Under the pieces are notes generated by a model. It did not search any database. It saw only the letters and a list, made by a program, of their open reading frames with translations, and was not told the origin of the DNA. Below are positions 21,990 to 33,539 of a stretch of 64,000 bases of DNA, piece by piece; the stretch's first letter is position 1, and each line of letters begins with the position of its first letter. Origin of the DNA: Eretmocerus hayati (Eukaryota > Arthropoda > Insecta > Hymenoptera > Aphelinidae); NCBI GenBank assembly GCA_029851415.1, contig CM056743.1, positions 92,540,501 to 92,604,500 of the forward strand, given 5' to 3'. The position numbers were made by a program, and so were the translations under genes.

Positions 21990-23700
21990 TTAGTTTAAAT
22001 GATCAGCCGCGTTTTGGGTCCCGGGTCCCTGAGTATGGTGTTGTGGCGCTTGTGCCTGTGCCGAGGGTACTTGGGCAGCATGCGATTGGATCTGCGTATA
22101 ATTCTGCCCTGGATTTGCGAAATTTGGGTAGATGTTTGGACCATTCTGGCTTGTATTCTCGAAATTTTGAAAATTATACCCCGGTGCATTTCCGTCATGA
22201 CCCTGCCGTGGCTGAAAACTATTGCGCTGCTTCCTATTGTCACTCCCCCTGCCTCTAGAGTCATTTCGATCGCCGCGGCGCGTGCTCGGTATATCAATAT
22301 ATATCTCGCGCTTCTTGAAATCTTCCTCCAATTTCCAACAAATCTTAGCGTCATGCTTAGGTACTCCACACCATTGGCAAACCTTCTGATCCTTTGCTTC
22401 CTGATAGCACGTATTTTCAGAATGCCCTACTAGCCGGCAGTAAGTGCATACTACTTGAGAATCTAAAACTCGGACGTCTGCTTGGCTCGGCCCCGGTGTA
22501 TTCGTTCGCGTTTGGGTTTGTTGTAGACCTGTGAGGAGAAGACAATTCCTACGCTGTCACACCGCCTGTTGGGCGAATCTTATCACGTCGCGTATGTTGT
22601 AGGGGCGATTGTTTCGCACGAGATTCCAGAGTTCGGGACCTATACCGATAATGAAACGTGTCATCGCTGCTTCATCAGCATCTCTCTTGCGTGACTCTAT
22701 CTCGACCGGAGTGTATTGAGATTTCGCGTCCGCTATATTCTTGAACCTAGTTAAGATTCCCTGGATCCTCAGCCCGTAAGCCTCTATTGTTTCATCATTT
22801 AATTTTGCACAACCTTCCAATTCTGACATTATATCGTCCAAAGAATCTACAATTGTAAATTGTTCTTCTAATTCCTGTAGGAATGCTTCCACTGATGGGG
22901 CTTTTAATACCGATGATGCGAACAGAGATTTTGCTGTGCCTCGCAATTTGTTGTGGATGTGCATTAGGATCCTACGTTCTGACCCAGGACCTCCCACTTC
23001 TACCGCGTACCTCACAGTCATACAGAATGATTCGAGGGTTTCGGGATCCCCGTTAAATTCTCCGATTTCCTTGAGAATTTTGTACACTTCCGGATCTCTT
23101 GCCGGTATGTTCCCATTCTGTTGGGTATATTGTGCCCCATTTCCCGGGCGTTGTTCGTGTTCATTCACCGTGGCAGTTTGATGAATATGCGTGTATGAGC
23201 GTTGTGGGAAATTGTTCACGTTCTGGCCATTCTGTGGAGAATAGGTTGGTCTAGAAAATCCCTTATTCTGCACGTAATCTAGTTGATTATTCACATCGTG
23301 TACTTGTCCATTCGTGATAACCGGTTCGCGAGAGCTCCGTTCCTCCCACAGTCCGACGAGTTTTTGGAAGCTACTCACTCGCTGCATATTTCCACGATGG
23401 GGTTCCGGTTGTCTCGGTGTTCCGTTCGATACAGGTTGAGCAATTCCATGAGCGTGAATTTTATTCGGAATGTATGAATTTGTCAAGTTTTGTGGTACGT
23501 TCTGTCTTATAATTTTTTGAACAGGGTTTTGTCAATTTTATGCAGCCACCGGCGGGCAGTCCCATGGTGTTTGTTGATAAACTGGCCGCGGTGCCACTTG
23601 AGAACCATTAGTTTGGCTATTGTTTCGTGGTATCTGGCTTGGAGAATCATTTTGGCTCCTCTGAACCTGAGCGCTATTCTCAATAATACTTCTCAATATA
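21990..23700 (-). pseudogene. gag: gag of the errantivirus-like element
   Basis: The structural protein that packages element RNA. The frame at 23486-22557 encodes a Gln/Asn-rich N-terminal part, then a capsid-like region of about 150 residues (NGDPETLESFCMTVRYAVE, helical to the end). A single in-frame TGA (22557-22559) follows. Reading on in the same phase gives two zinc knuckles of CX2CX4HX4C form, CTYCRLVGHSENTC and CQWCGVPKHDAKIC (about 22440-22345), then an Arg/Gly/Asn/Gln-rich tail to 21990. Two knuckles and an RG-rich tail fit a Gypsy-class nucleocapsid. The frame runs upstream of 23486 for some codons but is then broken, and no ATG-initiated intact gag exists. Confidence 0.82.
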
Positions 23701-23719
23701 ACTGATAATTCACCTCATT

Positions 23720-25320
23720 CCTGAAAGCCTAAGGAACTGCTGCTCACAATTGAAAATCTATTCCCCTCGCCATGAGTGCATTAGTAATTATTATAATACA
23801 TCTACATCTGGGGAGCTGCGAGGATGGCAAATAGAATTCTCTAGGGGTTCTGGATGACTCAGTGGTGATCAGCAAGTAACAAGAGACCAATACGAGGTCA
23901 GAGACAATATTCGAGATTGATGCTACTTGTGGATCCTGAACCACGATATTCAGAAACTCGACCAAAATACTTTCTAGACAACTAATCTACTCCATTCCAC
24001 TCGCACAAAATGCGTTATATTTATCCCATCATTCTGAATGGAAGAACTCCTTAAAATCGTTTCAAAATGAATATTTGAGGGAAAATCTAAAAACTGGCAA
24101 AATCAACTACATGCTATTAGGTAGGAAAAACATGCTGCCATATACCATCACTCACGCTACGAATTCACCACATGCAGGTTTTCTCTTGGTCTCGCTCGAT
24201 TCCAGAAAGCCCTGTGCTGCTCCGACACGACATTTTTCATGGTCTTGGGCCATATTTTTGTTATTCCGAAGAATAACAAAGTCGTGCCATATAGATGGCC
24301 ACGGATCCAAGCTGGTATGCGAGTATTCGCAATGCTCGCTATTGTACACCATCATACACTCAGCACAGCACAAACCTCACGTAACTAGCACACCTCCATA
24401 CGACCCGGACACTATTTCCCACCGGGAAGCCACGATTCTCTTGCGAAACGCCGGTTGCAAGGACTTGTATGTGGCGTGCCGACAAGCAGCGATGTAGAAA
24501 CGTGCTCGCGATGTTAGCAGTGGACATCGCCAAACAGAGACCATGGTAATGCTGCCAACTTGACAAATGCACCTTTTGACTTTGCGATACGAAATTCTGA
24601 CTTGCGCTACCCCAAAAGAGCATATACCATCTCGAGTCCCCAAAACCGATTCAATCGATCCGAAATTTTGGCCAGAAATGAGAAAGAGCCTCATATTCGG
24701 CGGAAAGTCCCTCTCGAGTCGGTTTAGCATCCACAATTTCCGTATTGTGAGTATAATCATAGCCTAACCGCAAAGCCTTTCCACTTTCGAGACAATTCTT
24801 GAATCTCACAAGTCTTCGTCAAGTGAGCCACTGACTTTCCGCCAATTCTACGATATTTATCTATATCTGTGTGGAATTTGAAGTTGATCAGGTGGATATT
24901 CACGACGAGAGATGGTTTTTACGGATTCGGGGTAATTCAGTAGACGAATTTCGTCCGGTATAAGCCATCCTCTTGAAGATGACTAGAACTTTTGTTTAAA
25001 TCAACGGAATTGAACTCGGCAAGTAGTCAATTTCAAGGAAATTTCTTCAGCTTCCCAAAATAAATTTGTTTCGGATTCCCCAAATCTCGCGCAGATGCAA
25101 AAAATTGAGGTTTTCTAACACTGAAATTCAGAAAACGCCCAAAATACGCTGCTGAAAGTGATTAGCAGAATGCTCTCTTACAGCGTTATATGATAGTAAC
25201 TATGACGAATCCCACATGCATTAGCATTCTAATTGCAGATAATCTCTTCTTTTTCGCAAGAAATTTCTATGATTAGCATTCTAATCTCAAATAATTTCCT
25301 ATATCTTGATAAATTCTTTC
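23720..25320. other. stretch with no recognisable gene
   Basis: Includes overlapping open frames of up to 140 codons on both strands near 24075-24760, none with a recognisable motif or compositional bias for coding. No repeat ends were identified. Confidence 0.45.
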
Positions 25321-25324
25321 AAGG

Positions 25325-26200
25325 GAACTTTTGCGAGGGATTCAGAGAATCTAAACTCAAGTTCTGTTGGCAATATCTATGGTTTGGTTGGGATGGAATT
25401 TGGTACCGTCAGCTTGAATATGATTGAAATGGAGTTTTTGTAGAAATTTTCGATTTTTTTGAAAGATAACTGAATTTGAATGATGTTTCACGGATTTCAA
25501 AAAAACTTGATATCAACCAATCGATTCAGGATGCCGAAAAAATATGCCCTTAGATCATCGGAAGTGAGATGAATGAGTTGTAGAGAAATATACGGGGAAA
25601 AACGAGTATCAATGAAAATTTTCTCATAAACTTTGAGTTATTCTTTTGAGAGAGCATCTTAGACCGATTTGAGGCATCTAAAGTGAGGTTTCTTCAACAG
25701 TATCTATCGTTTGATTGAGACGCAATTTTGCGAAAATCGGTTTTTATATGATCAAATAAGAGTTTTTGGTAGTGATTTTGATCCTTTTGAGAAAAACTCT
25801 ATTTGAATGACATTTTACGAGATTCAGAAGAACTTGATATCAACCAATCGACTCAGAATGCCGAAAAAGTATGTCCTTAGATCATTGAAAGCGAGATAAA
25901 CGAGTTGTAGAGGAAGATATAAGGAAAAAATGAACATTAATCAGAAAATTTCCATATATTTTAAGTTATTCCTCCAAGCATCTTGAAGAGATTCGGGGTA
26001 TCTACACTCAGAATTTCTCAACGATTTCCATCATTTGCTTGAGACGGAATTCCGATGAAATCGGTTTAGATGTGATTAATCTGGAGTTTTTGGTGGAAAT
26101 GTTGGTTTTTCAGAATTTCGAGTTCTGTAGAGATCAAATAGATATTCGGTATCAAGCAATCGATAGATTATGCCGAGAAGAGTATACTTTAGGTTACCGA
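25325..26200. repeat. satellite-like array, period about 315 bp
   Basis: ACTTGATATCAACCAATCGA occurs near 25505 and 25826, and a diverged version near 26140. Each copy is followed by ATGCCGAAAAA, a TTAGATCAT block, GAGTTGTAGAG, and later a GAGACG.AATT..GAAATCGGTTT block and TGGAGTTTTTGGT. Two full units and partial flanking units are visible, at roughly 70-80 percent identity by eye. No coding frame is maintained. This resembles a short satellite array or tandem internal repeats of an unknown element. Confidence 0.75.
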
Positions 26201-27085
26201 AATTCCCGTTAGATTCTGTTAGAAGGAGATATTTATGTATTGAAAGACGAAATTTCACCAATCTTGCTCTCGAAAGCCCATGAATCAAATTTGACTGGGA
26301 GGTGAGAGCTGCCAAATCACCGGTCTCATCTTTGAGTGATCCTCTGAAACTCGTAGAAGAGCAAAAGTTGGTATGATGAAGGGGAGAAGAGAAAGCGTTG
26401 ATGAAAAAAAACAACATACATACACACATACACACACACATGGAAAGAGTGAGAGAGGAGTCTCTCATTGGTTTAGGAAGCTATGAGGGGAGAATATGTT
26501 ACCTACAGTCGATAGATTATGGCGAGAGGAGTGAAAAGATATAGGTCTTATCCAGATGGAAGGAGATTCTAAGAAGAAAATATTGATTTGAATGGAGAAT
26601 TGAGCAAAGAATTTCCTGTGCCAAAAACAACTCTTCCTCTTTAGAGGAAGCAAAACACCTCAGAACCCCGAAATGTAGGATGAAAGTATTTTTTTCGAAG
26701 AGAACACAACTTTTTACATCGAAGGACGTACTTTTGAATCCTCCAAAAGGATAGCTTTCCAAGAAAGAGACTCGAAGATGATTGTCAAGGAATCACGCAT
26801 ATATAATCGAGGTGACATGGAAACCAAAATTTTGGAGGGGTTTTTGATAGATGCATTACTCACTTTTCAGATGCTTCGAACTCTGCGCTCTACTCAGAGT
26901 CGTTTCTAAGTTATAACGATTCTATTGAAGAAGAATACGAAAATTCTTCGGAAAAAAATTTAGAACCGAACTTCGATTTATGCGCTAGAGTCCGAAAGAA
27001 ATTTCCCAATTTTTTATGGCGGCAGGTGTACATATTTTGACCTATAGAATCGAAAGAGTTGACTCAAAAAGGAATCTGAGACCCA
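26200..27085. other. stretch with no recognisable gene
   Basis: AT-rich with a short CA-rich patch near 26405-26440. Minus-strand frames up to 130 codons here show no motif and overlap low-complexity sequence. Confidence 0.45.
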
Positions 27086-27087
27086 CC

Positions 27088-27835
27088 CCATTGTTACGGG
27101 AATGCGTAACGTGGGTTCTTCAATACTGCGCCTGGGGAGTCCTGACTCGACAGGTGGGTAGGTGGAAATTCGGAAGTGCAATAAATACAAAGGAAATCCT
27201 TGGAGCTGCGTTTATTAGTCCGAAGATACAATCACGAGAGAGAGACTTTACAAAGTACTGGGGTTGATTCTACTTGAGTGGAGTCCGTCAAGGGCTGAGG
27301 TACTCGACTCGGAATGGTGTTAATGAACGATAGGGTCAGGTCGGTAGGTGAGTTCGTACTGAGAACTAGAAGCGCGGCGCGTGATTCTACGGACAAACGT
27401 ACGTGACGGAGGCTCGCAATATTTGCTGTTCTAAGCTCCCTGCCAGGGCTTTTGAGCTCTATTTAAGCTCTTTTAGACCCCGCGTTTCTCCTTCGTTCGT
27501 GGCTAGGAGAAACGCAGGTGAGGTGCGGCAGCGCTTTGTCCTTGCACCCCTTGTCTAGACTTGCGGGCGCTACTCGCGGTTTCTCGAAGCTTCTCCTAGC
27601 TTCTCGAAGTCTCCGCTTCTCTGTATGCCTATACAATGAGATACATAGTATATCTATAGCTTACAATACAAGATACGTCTATATGTTAGAATACCAGCTA
27701 TGCTTATATGGTATACGCATATACTCCCATATGCGGAGTACATATAGAGCTAGTTGGGAACCGACTAGGTTCCTGACACGTCCGTTCGCTGCGTTCATTG
27801 CTCCCCCGATCAATGTGACAAGGATTCGTTCGTAA
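27088..27835 (+). other. promoter-like, CpG-richer block, possible solo LTR
   Basis: Starts TGTTACGGGAATGCGTAACG and ends near CAATGTGACA. Inside are AATAAATAC (27180), TATTTAAG (27462) and a CT-rich block with TTCTCGAAGCTTCTC repeats. TG..CA ends, a TATA-like box and a polyadenylation-like hexamer would fit a solo LTR, but I cannot see a convincing target duplication, and no second copy exists in the window. Confidence 0.25.
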
Positions 27836-27839
27836 AAAA

Positions 27840-30800
27840 AATTTACATTTTTTTCGTATACTTTCCTCATATTGAGTTGTATTCAAAATACCTTCGCGAA
27901 TTCGACTTCCTTCTTAGGATTCTGAACTATTGTTCGACAATACAGTGAAATCAAGAGTAGCATATCAGAGATTTCAGTTCCAATAATTTCTTACTTACGA
28001 CTCGGCTCGATTTCGGAGATTCCACTCAATTCTAAAAAGCGGTATTCAGAATATACAACCTTGGCTACAAGTCAGAGTTCGAGAAATGGAGTCTGATGAG
28101 AATCTCATTGATCCAATATTTCAATTCAGCCGATGAGAGGCATCATTCGATCATTGTTATGGAAGTTGAAGGAATCTTTGTGAATCCGATTACTAACATC
28201 CCACGGTCAGATTTTTGTTCAATACAAGATTAGAACAATTCACTAATTTGATAGCTAAGATGCTACTCTCCAAATCATGTTTGGTATGTCAGGATGGCTG
28301 ATTCATCGAGCGGTCTGAGGCTTCCAAAAAGTTTTTCGGTGGACAGGAAGATTATTAACCTTTTCGCGCATTTGTCCACATACGTGGACGCGTCTTTGGA
28401 TGATGCCAGTAAATTCCACTCTCAAGATATCGTAAAAATTCTTGTGGGGCTCTCTCCTCTAGCCAAAAATCAATGATTATCAAGAATTCAGTTTTGCGGA
28501 AAGGCTAAAACTTGACCCTAATACTCGAATATAAGGTCTAAAAATCGTGTAAGAGGATTTAAACATATTCTTTGAGTACACCAAACTATTTCCACAAGAA
28601 AGGATGCATTATGTTGAAGTTTACGAAATTACGAGCCCCGTGAAGTCTGGCCTCATACGTGTACACCGTGCATTCGAGGAATTCGGGCGTGCTAGTTTGT
28701 CCAGAGTATACGGAGAGTTTCCATACAAGAACGTGTAGAGTTTTTTTCGTCGAACTCTTTGCCATGATCACTTCATGGAAATCGATTATGATTAGGACTT
28801 CTCAGGAAATCATTCATGTCCAAGTTTTTATATAGTTATGATGTATCAACAATGAGGATGAGATAGTGCGGAGAAGTCTCACAATAGAAATGTCATGTTA
28901 TTAGACTATGTTATACGCTGTTTAGTTCTTACTCATTGAACTGGCGCAGTCAAATTCTTCCTATGATTTCTTCCCATGAGTTCACGGTGTCCACATACGT
29001 GGACATGGTCAAAAATACAATATGACGATGGATTTTTCCATCTGCTTGGATCTCAGAGAACTTCTTAACGTCAGAAATGATGAAATTGATCGAGAAAGAA
29101 TTTTTCCAACCAAGAGGAATAGGTGCGTGCACGAAGAGGTTGAAGATATCTAATGATACTTCGCACGATGCTTGTGTTGGTGGGTCTTATACAATCCAAA
29201 AGATAGGATGATTTCGAGGGATAATTATAACATGAGGTGATCCAAGTGACATCGCGGTCTTATAGACTCACGATTTGCTGAAAAAATTCCAATGGAATGA
29301 ATGTAAAGCTCAACCAATTGAAATATAATATTCATAATGAATTTTTGGAAAGTTGAAGTATACTTCGACTCGAAACTCTTGAATAATTACATTACTGCTT
29401 CCAACTCTCATTAAATAAATCTGAAATTACAGATTGCCTAAGTCTCTCCCTCGCAAGATAGTTATAATAGATGCAAGATAACATTCATATTGTTGCAGTT
29501 CTGAGTACATCTCCATTCTGTCAGTATTTCTCCGTTGTAGCGAGTTCTCGATCATCTTGTGAATCCTCTCCCTCTTTCGCTTATTGATGACTAAAGTTGG
29601 AAAATTGTAATCATGTCCTGTAGAGTGTCACTGTTCGAATACCATTTTCATCATGATCGCAGTTCAATGAGTCAGAGATTTCGATCTCATCCTAGTTATC
29701 CCATGCTTCTTCGATCCTTGCTTCCCAGAGTTTGGTCCATGATCCTATTGGTTACATTGAATTGGTAATAATTGACAGAATTCTTTTTTCTTCTTGAAAA
29801 TCGATTACAATTGAAATTCCATGGCTCCATCCATTCAGATTCATCAAAATCAGATCAAATTAGTATCAGCCTTCAGTGAAAGATTGAGAAAATTGGGCAA
29901 TTTTGTGTGTGGTTGCAATTCATAAGTCCCAAGTTCCATCATTGTTGCTTGGTTCCTGAAACAAATCTTCTGATGATTAGTTAAGGGATACCTCCCGGCA
30001 ACAAACTCTTGCTCCTAGTATGAAAAGTACGAAGAAGACCTTCTTGATATTGGAAGAAATTTGTTGGAATGATGTTGATTTTCATCATCCCGTGATAAGT
30101 TGGATTGTTCATCATTAATAATTCTAACTTGAGCCTCGCTAACTACCGCTAACAGTGCAAATAATTGGAATCGTGAGACACGATGTTTGATTCATTCGTC
30201 ATATAGTGCCCACAAGAATCGATCTACAGTCACCCAACAACATTTGGGCTTGATAAAAATTTATTTCCAATAGTCTGAAATAGTTTTCACCATTTAAGTC
30301 GAGTTAGGTTAGGTTTTGCAAAAAATTACAGGAGAGACAAAAGATGCATCTTGACGAATTACACTACTTTACCTATCTTCATTGTTCCAATAGGAGCAAC
30401 CTAAACTCAGATATCTTTGATTTCCTCCCAGAATTGCCGTATTTTTGGCTCGAGAATAGGTAATATTAATATTATTTCATTCCTCGGGTACTGGACCGCC
30501 AGAAAATTCCTTTTGAAATCTCTACGACTATTTGTCAATAACTTTCAATCATTCACAACGGTTTGTAATACCCCCTGTGATGTCTTCTGTCAAGCTGAAT
30601 TAAAAAATCAATGATGATCTAGGTTAAACTGGCTCAAATGCCTTGGTCCCCTATGTTCCTATTCCGGGCCATCCTTATTTTGACGAGTAATACAATAGTT
30701 CAGAGCCTGAATTGGACGCAATCAACCGAATTTGATTGTCGCTCGTTCTATTCGTAAGTATGTAATACCTGGCCATCGCGCATGCGCGTTATTTCATACA

Positions 30801-31620
30801 TCAGATCCCACTCCTTTGTGAGTTGGAACGCCTCAGTGTAGGCCTACCGCGATAGTGAATATTCGCATTTCCACGTGCCAGCCTCAGCACAATCATTCAT
30901 TCATTAATATCCCTACACCCAAATTATTACTCTGAGTCTCGTGCGTGGACGTAGTACCTGTACTCCACTGTACGCAGTACCTGTACCAGTGCGTTATTGC
31001 AGACTCATCTAGCAGAAATTTTAGTCAATGTTTTGTGGTACAGATTAGCAGACAGTCATCCCAGTGTTTCAATCATGAATGACAAGTTTTAGCTGTCATT
31101 TTGGTGGCTTGTTTATTCATCAGATATGAATTCTTCCAACTCTGTACATTACTATTATATCCCTATTCAGAAGAACTCAATACTTTGTGTTTATTATTTC
31201 CAGGTATTTCAGACGGTAGTGGTGATGGAGGAAAAAGTCATTCTCATTGCCAAACTTATGCCAGGAAATATAGTTGGATAGATTATTTTGAATGAAACTT
31301 TATTACTATGGACTCAAGCTGTTTCTGCTCTTGATGCATATCATGGTTCTCATTTGGGAGGCTATATATCAGCCACAGAGTGATCCTAATTCTATGATCA
31401 GGTATGTATGGATCACAATATGGTCATTTTGATGAAAAATATGAGATGAGCTGATGCGACATTTGGTTCCTTCCAGGTCTTATGTATCATTCCAACCAAT
31501 TATCACAAAGTCATGATTGGTGTATCAAGTCTGTACCATCATACGCATATACGCCATGTATTGGCTTATGTCATTTGGCGTCTATTCATTTTTCTTGATG
31601 GTAAGTGAAAAGTAGATGGG
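27840..31620. other. long stretch with no recognisable gene
   Basis: AT-rich sequence with only short frames. The only identifiable feature is the tRNA-Leu-like fragment at 28288-28325. TGTCCACATACGTGGAC occurs twice (about 28373 and 28987). No exon chain, transposase or terminal repeat was identified. Confidence 0.45.
28288..28325 (+). pseudogene. fragment resembling the 5' part of tRNA-Leu
   Basis: GTCAGGATGGC, then eight extra bases, then CGAGCGGTCTGAGGC. Removing the extra bases leaves the acceptor strand plus A box of an animal tRNA-Leu (GGC.GAGCGGTCT.AGGC). No anticodon arm or B box follows within 150 bp, so this is a truncated pseudogene or the head of a decayed SINE. Confidence 0.4.
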
Positions 31621-31862
31621 CCCACCTGAAAATACACGCGTATTGGGACATGTATCGGGATACGTATTGGATCACCCGTTGAGGTACGGAATGCCGCGCG
31701 CATCCTGATGCGTATAATATACAGCGGAAAAGGCATGCGTTCCAATACGTAGTAGAGTTGTGGAGTATGAGCGAATGTTGCGAGCGGCGAGCAGTGTAGG
31801 TATTCCGCGCATGCGTCCCTTGCGCGTGGCCCAATACGTATCCCAATGCGTGCCTCAACGTT
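31621..31862. mobile_element. MITE with TATTGGGATACGTATTGG motifs
   Basis: About 240 bp. The left end carries CCCACCTGAAAATACACGCG and both halves contain variants of ATTGGGATACGTATTGG in opposite orientation. A related inverted-orientation copy occupies about 49007-49530 on the other side of the LTR element. It is followed by a (TA)n tract at 31861-31885. It has no coding capacity. Confidence 0.7.
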
Positions 31863-31886
31863 ATATATATATATATATATATATTA
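31861..31886. repeat. (TA)n microsatellite
   Basis: About twelve TA units directly after the MITE end. TA tracts are frequent insertion targets for MITEs. Confidence 0.9.
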
Positions 31887-32137
31887 CATAATATGTGCTA
31901 TTCTTGTCATCACGTTATTGGAACCTTTTTGAGTTTGATTTTCGGATCATCTCTCATCTCGAGACAATATCCGATTCCGAGAACTTTCAATTTTCCCGAA
32001 GATGACTAGGACCAGTGATCCCAATTCGAAGAAGGATTCTGAAAATGCTATGTATGGAATCGTAAGAAAGTCTCATTCAGATACAAAGAACGGGGAGCCA
32101 CCTAGCGGTCGATGACGAGAATAGCACATATTGAGTT

Positions 32138-32761
32138 GCGATAAGGTGACGAGCCTAGAATTAATCACCCTTATCGTCCACATCTCATCCAGAAGGGATG
32201 AGGGATATTATAGAGTAATTTAGGTGGGATAATTGTCTACGCATATAAGGCTTCAAGCTAGAATAAATAACTGGAACTCGAACACAGTATTTTATGTTGA
32301 CTGTGGACCACCTTTCGCGTGGTCTTCGAAAGTTTATTATTATGAACAAATATATATAGATTCAGGTACACAGGATGTACAATATCACGCGATCAATACT
32401 AGCAACGGAAGAATCCAAATATTAGGCGTAAGAATACCCGAGAGAGAGAGAGGCGACGCATATTAGAGAGAGACTTACCATATCCCATACATTCACATAC
32501 TCGCGCGCCGGTGCCTCGCTTCCGGGTCGACATATCCCGAGGCGGCTTGCTCACGCAGGCTAGACCATCCTGGGCTCGGCCCGGTCGGCTACACGGCTAC
32601 TTCCTAGACGGCGTCGACGCTGCTGCATACACGCGGGTGGCCGGCGGCCGAGGCCAGGGTCGACACACACACTTACACACATAGCACTAAACGCGCGATA
32701 CTTCTCGCGCCCGTCGGATCGCGTTCGCTCGCTCTCACGGCTCGCGCCAAGCTGCTCATCA

Positions 32762-32792
<31 letters not shown>

Positions 32793-32911
32793 CACCGGTG
32801 ATGACAGCTGATCTTTTTCTCTCTCTCTCTCTCTTCGCGCTCTTTCTACTATTTCGGCTGCTTGTATCTCAACATATGATTCCAGCGGGTGTGGCGATTT
32901 CCCTCATCACA
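32138..32911 (-). repeat. 3' LTR
   Basis: 774 bp, almost identical to 47268-48049. Read on the minus strand it starts TGTGATGAGGG and ends CCTTATCGC. It contains a (CT)n tract, a (GAC)n-type tract near 32760-32790, and GAGAGAGAG near 32440. It differs from the 5' LTR by scattered substitutions and repeat-length changes. Confidence 0.95.
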
Positions 32912-32924
32912 GAGCCCCCCGCTA
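32912..32924 (-). other. polypurine tract
   Basis: On the minus strand AGCGGGGGGCTC lies directly before the 3' LTR start. A purine run in this place primes plus-strand DNA synthesis in LTR elements. Confidence 0.75.
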
Positions 32925-33539
32925 AGTTTTGAGCCCCGTGAAAAAACTGAAACTACTCGCGCTTGAATCTTTTTTAACCAAACTAACAGGATATAACCTC
33001 AAAACGAAAAAAATGAATACTGTGCTTCGCGTAAAATAGGCAATATCTGCGCGAAATATACGTTCGAAAACTAACTTTTCTCCAATAATCACGCAACTTA
33101 ATGAGTGAATCTTTACAATGGTACTACTTCATACTTCACTGCTGCCAAATAATAACGTCCAATCTTCTCACTTGCCTCTAACCTGTAAATGATACTTAAT
33201 CTTTTCTCATGTATAAAGCCTGTAAATAATATGACTTAATCTTGTGAATAGGAACTTTTAGTTGTATATATACAAAACTTACGCTATCAATACGGGTCTC
33301 TCTCATGATTTATATATATGCCTCTCTCTCGCTTGTGACGCAAAATAATATATTACGCGTTGTGAATAACGCTTCTTCATGAGAAAAAGAGAGAAATAAC
33401 TGGATTTTCTTTCTTAAAATGGACATTCTACTTGAATCGAAAATTGATGGATGGGAAATTAACCATACTCTTGATCTTGCTGTTGCTGATTCGATGATGA
33501 TGAACTTGCTGCTGTTGCTGCTGCTCACTCTATATTACG

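Larger units (their letters stand above)
13156..23700 (-). mobile_element. decayed errantivirus-like (Gypsy-class, env-bearing) retroelement
   Basis: In minus-strand order: gag with two CCHC knuckles (23486-21990), aspartic protease (DSGA), reverse transcriptase (YCDD), RNase H, a long acidic linker, integrase (HHCC and DDE blocks) and env with a furin-type site and a C-terminal membrane anchor. Gene order, DHEPL-type RNase H and env type match insect errantiviruses. The 5' end (LTR, PBS, gag N-terminus) was not found. Gag similarity stops near 23700. Many isolated in-frame stops, a frameshift between protease and RT, and a piggyBac-type insertion in the integrase region show it is not functional. 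Confidence 0.88.

Noticed and set aside
27088..27835. Solo LTR
   Set aside because: TG..CA-like ends, TATA-like and AATAAA-like words are suggestive, but no target duplication or second copy was seen. Kept only as a low-confidence block.
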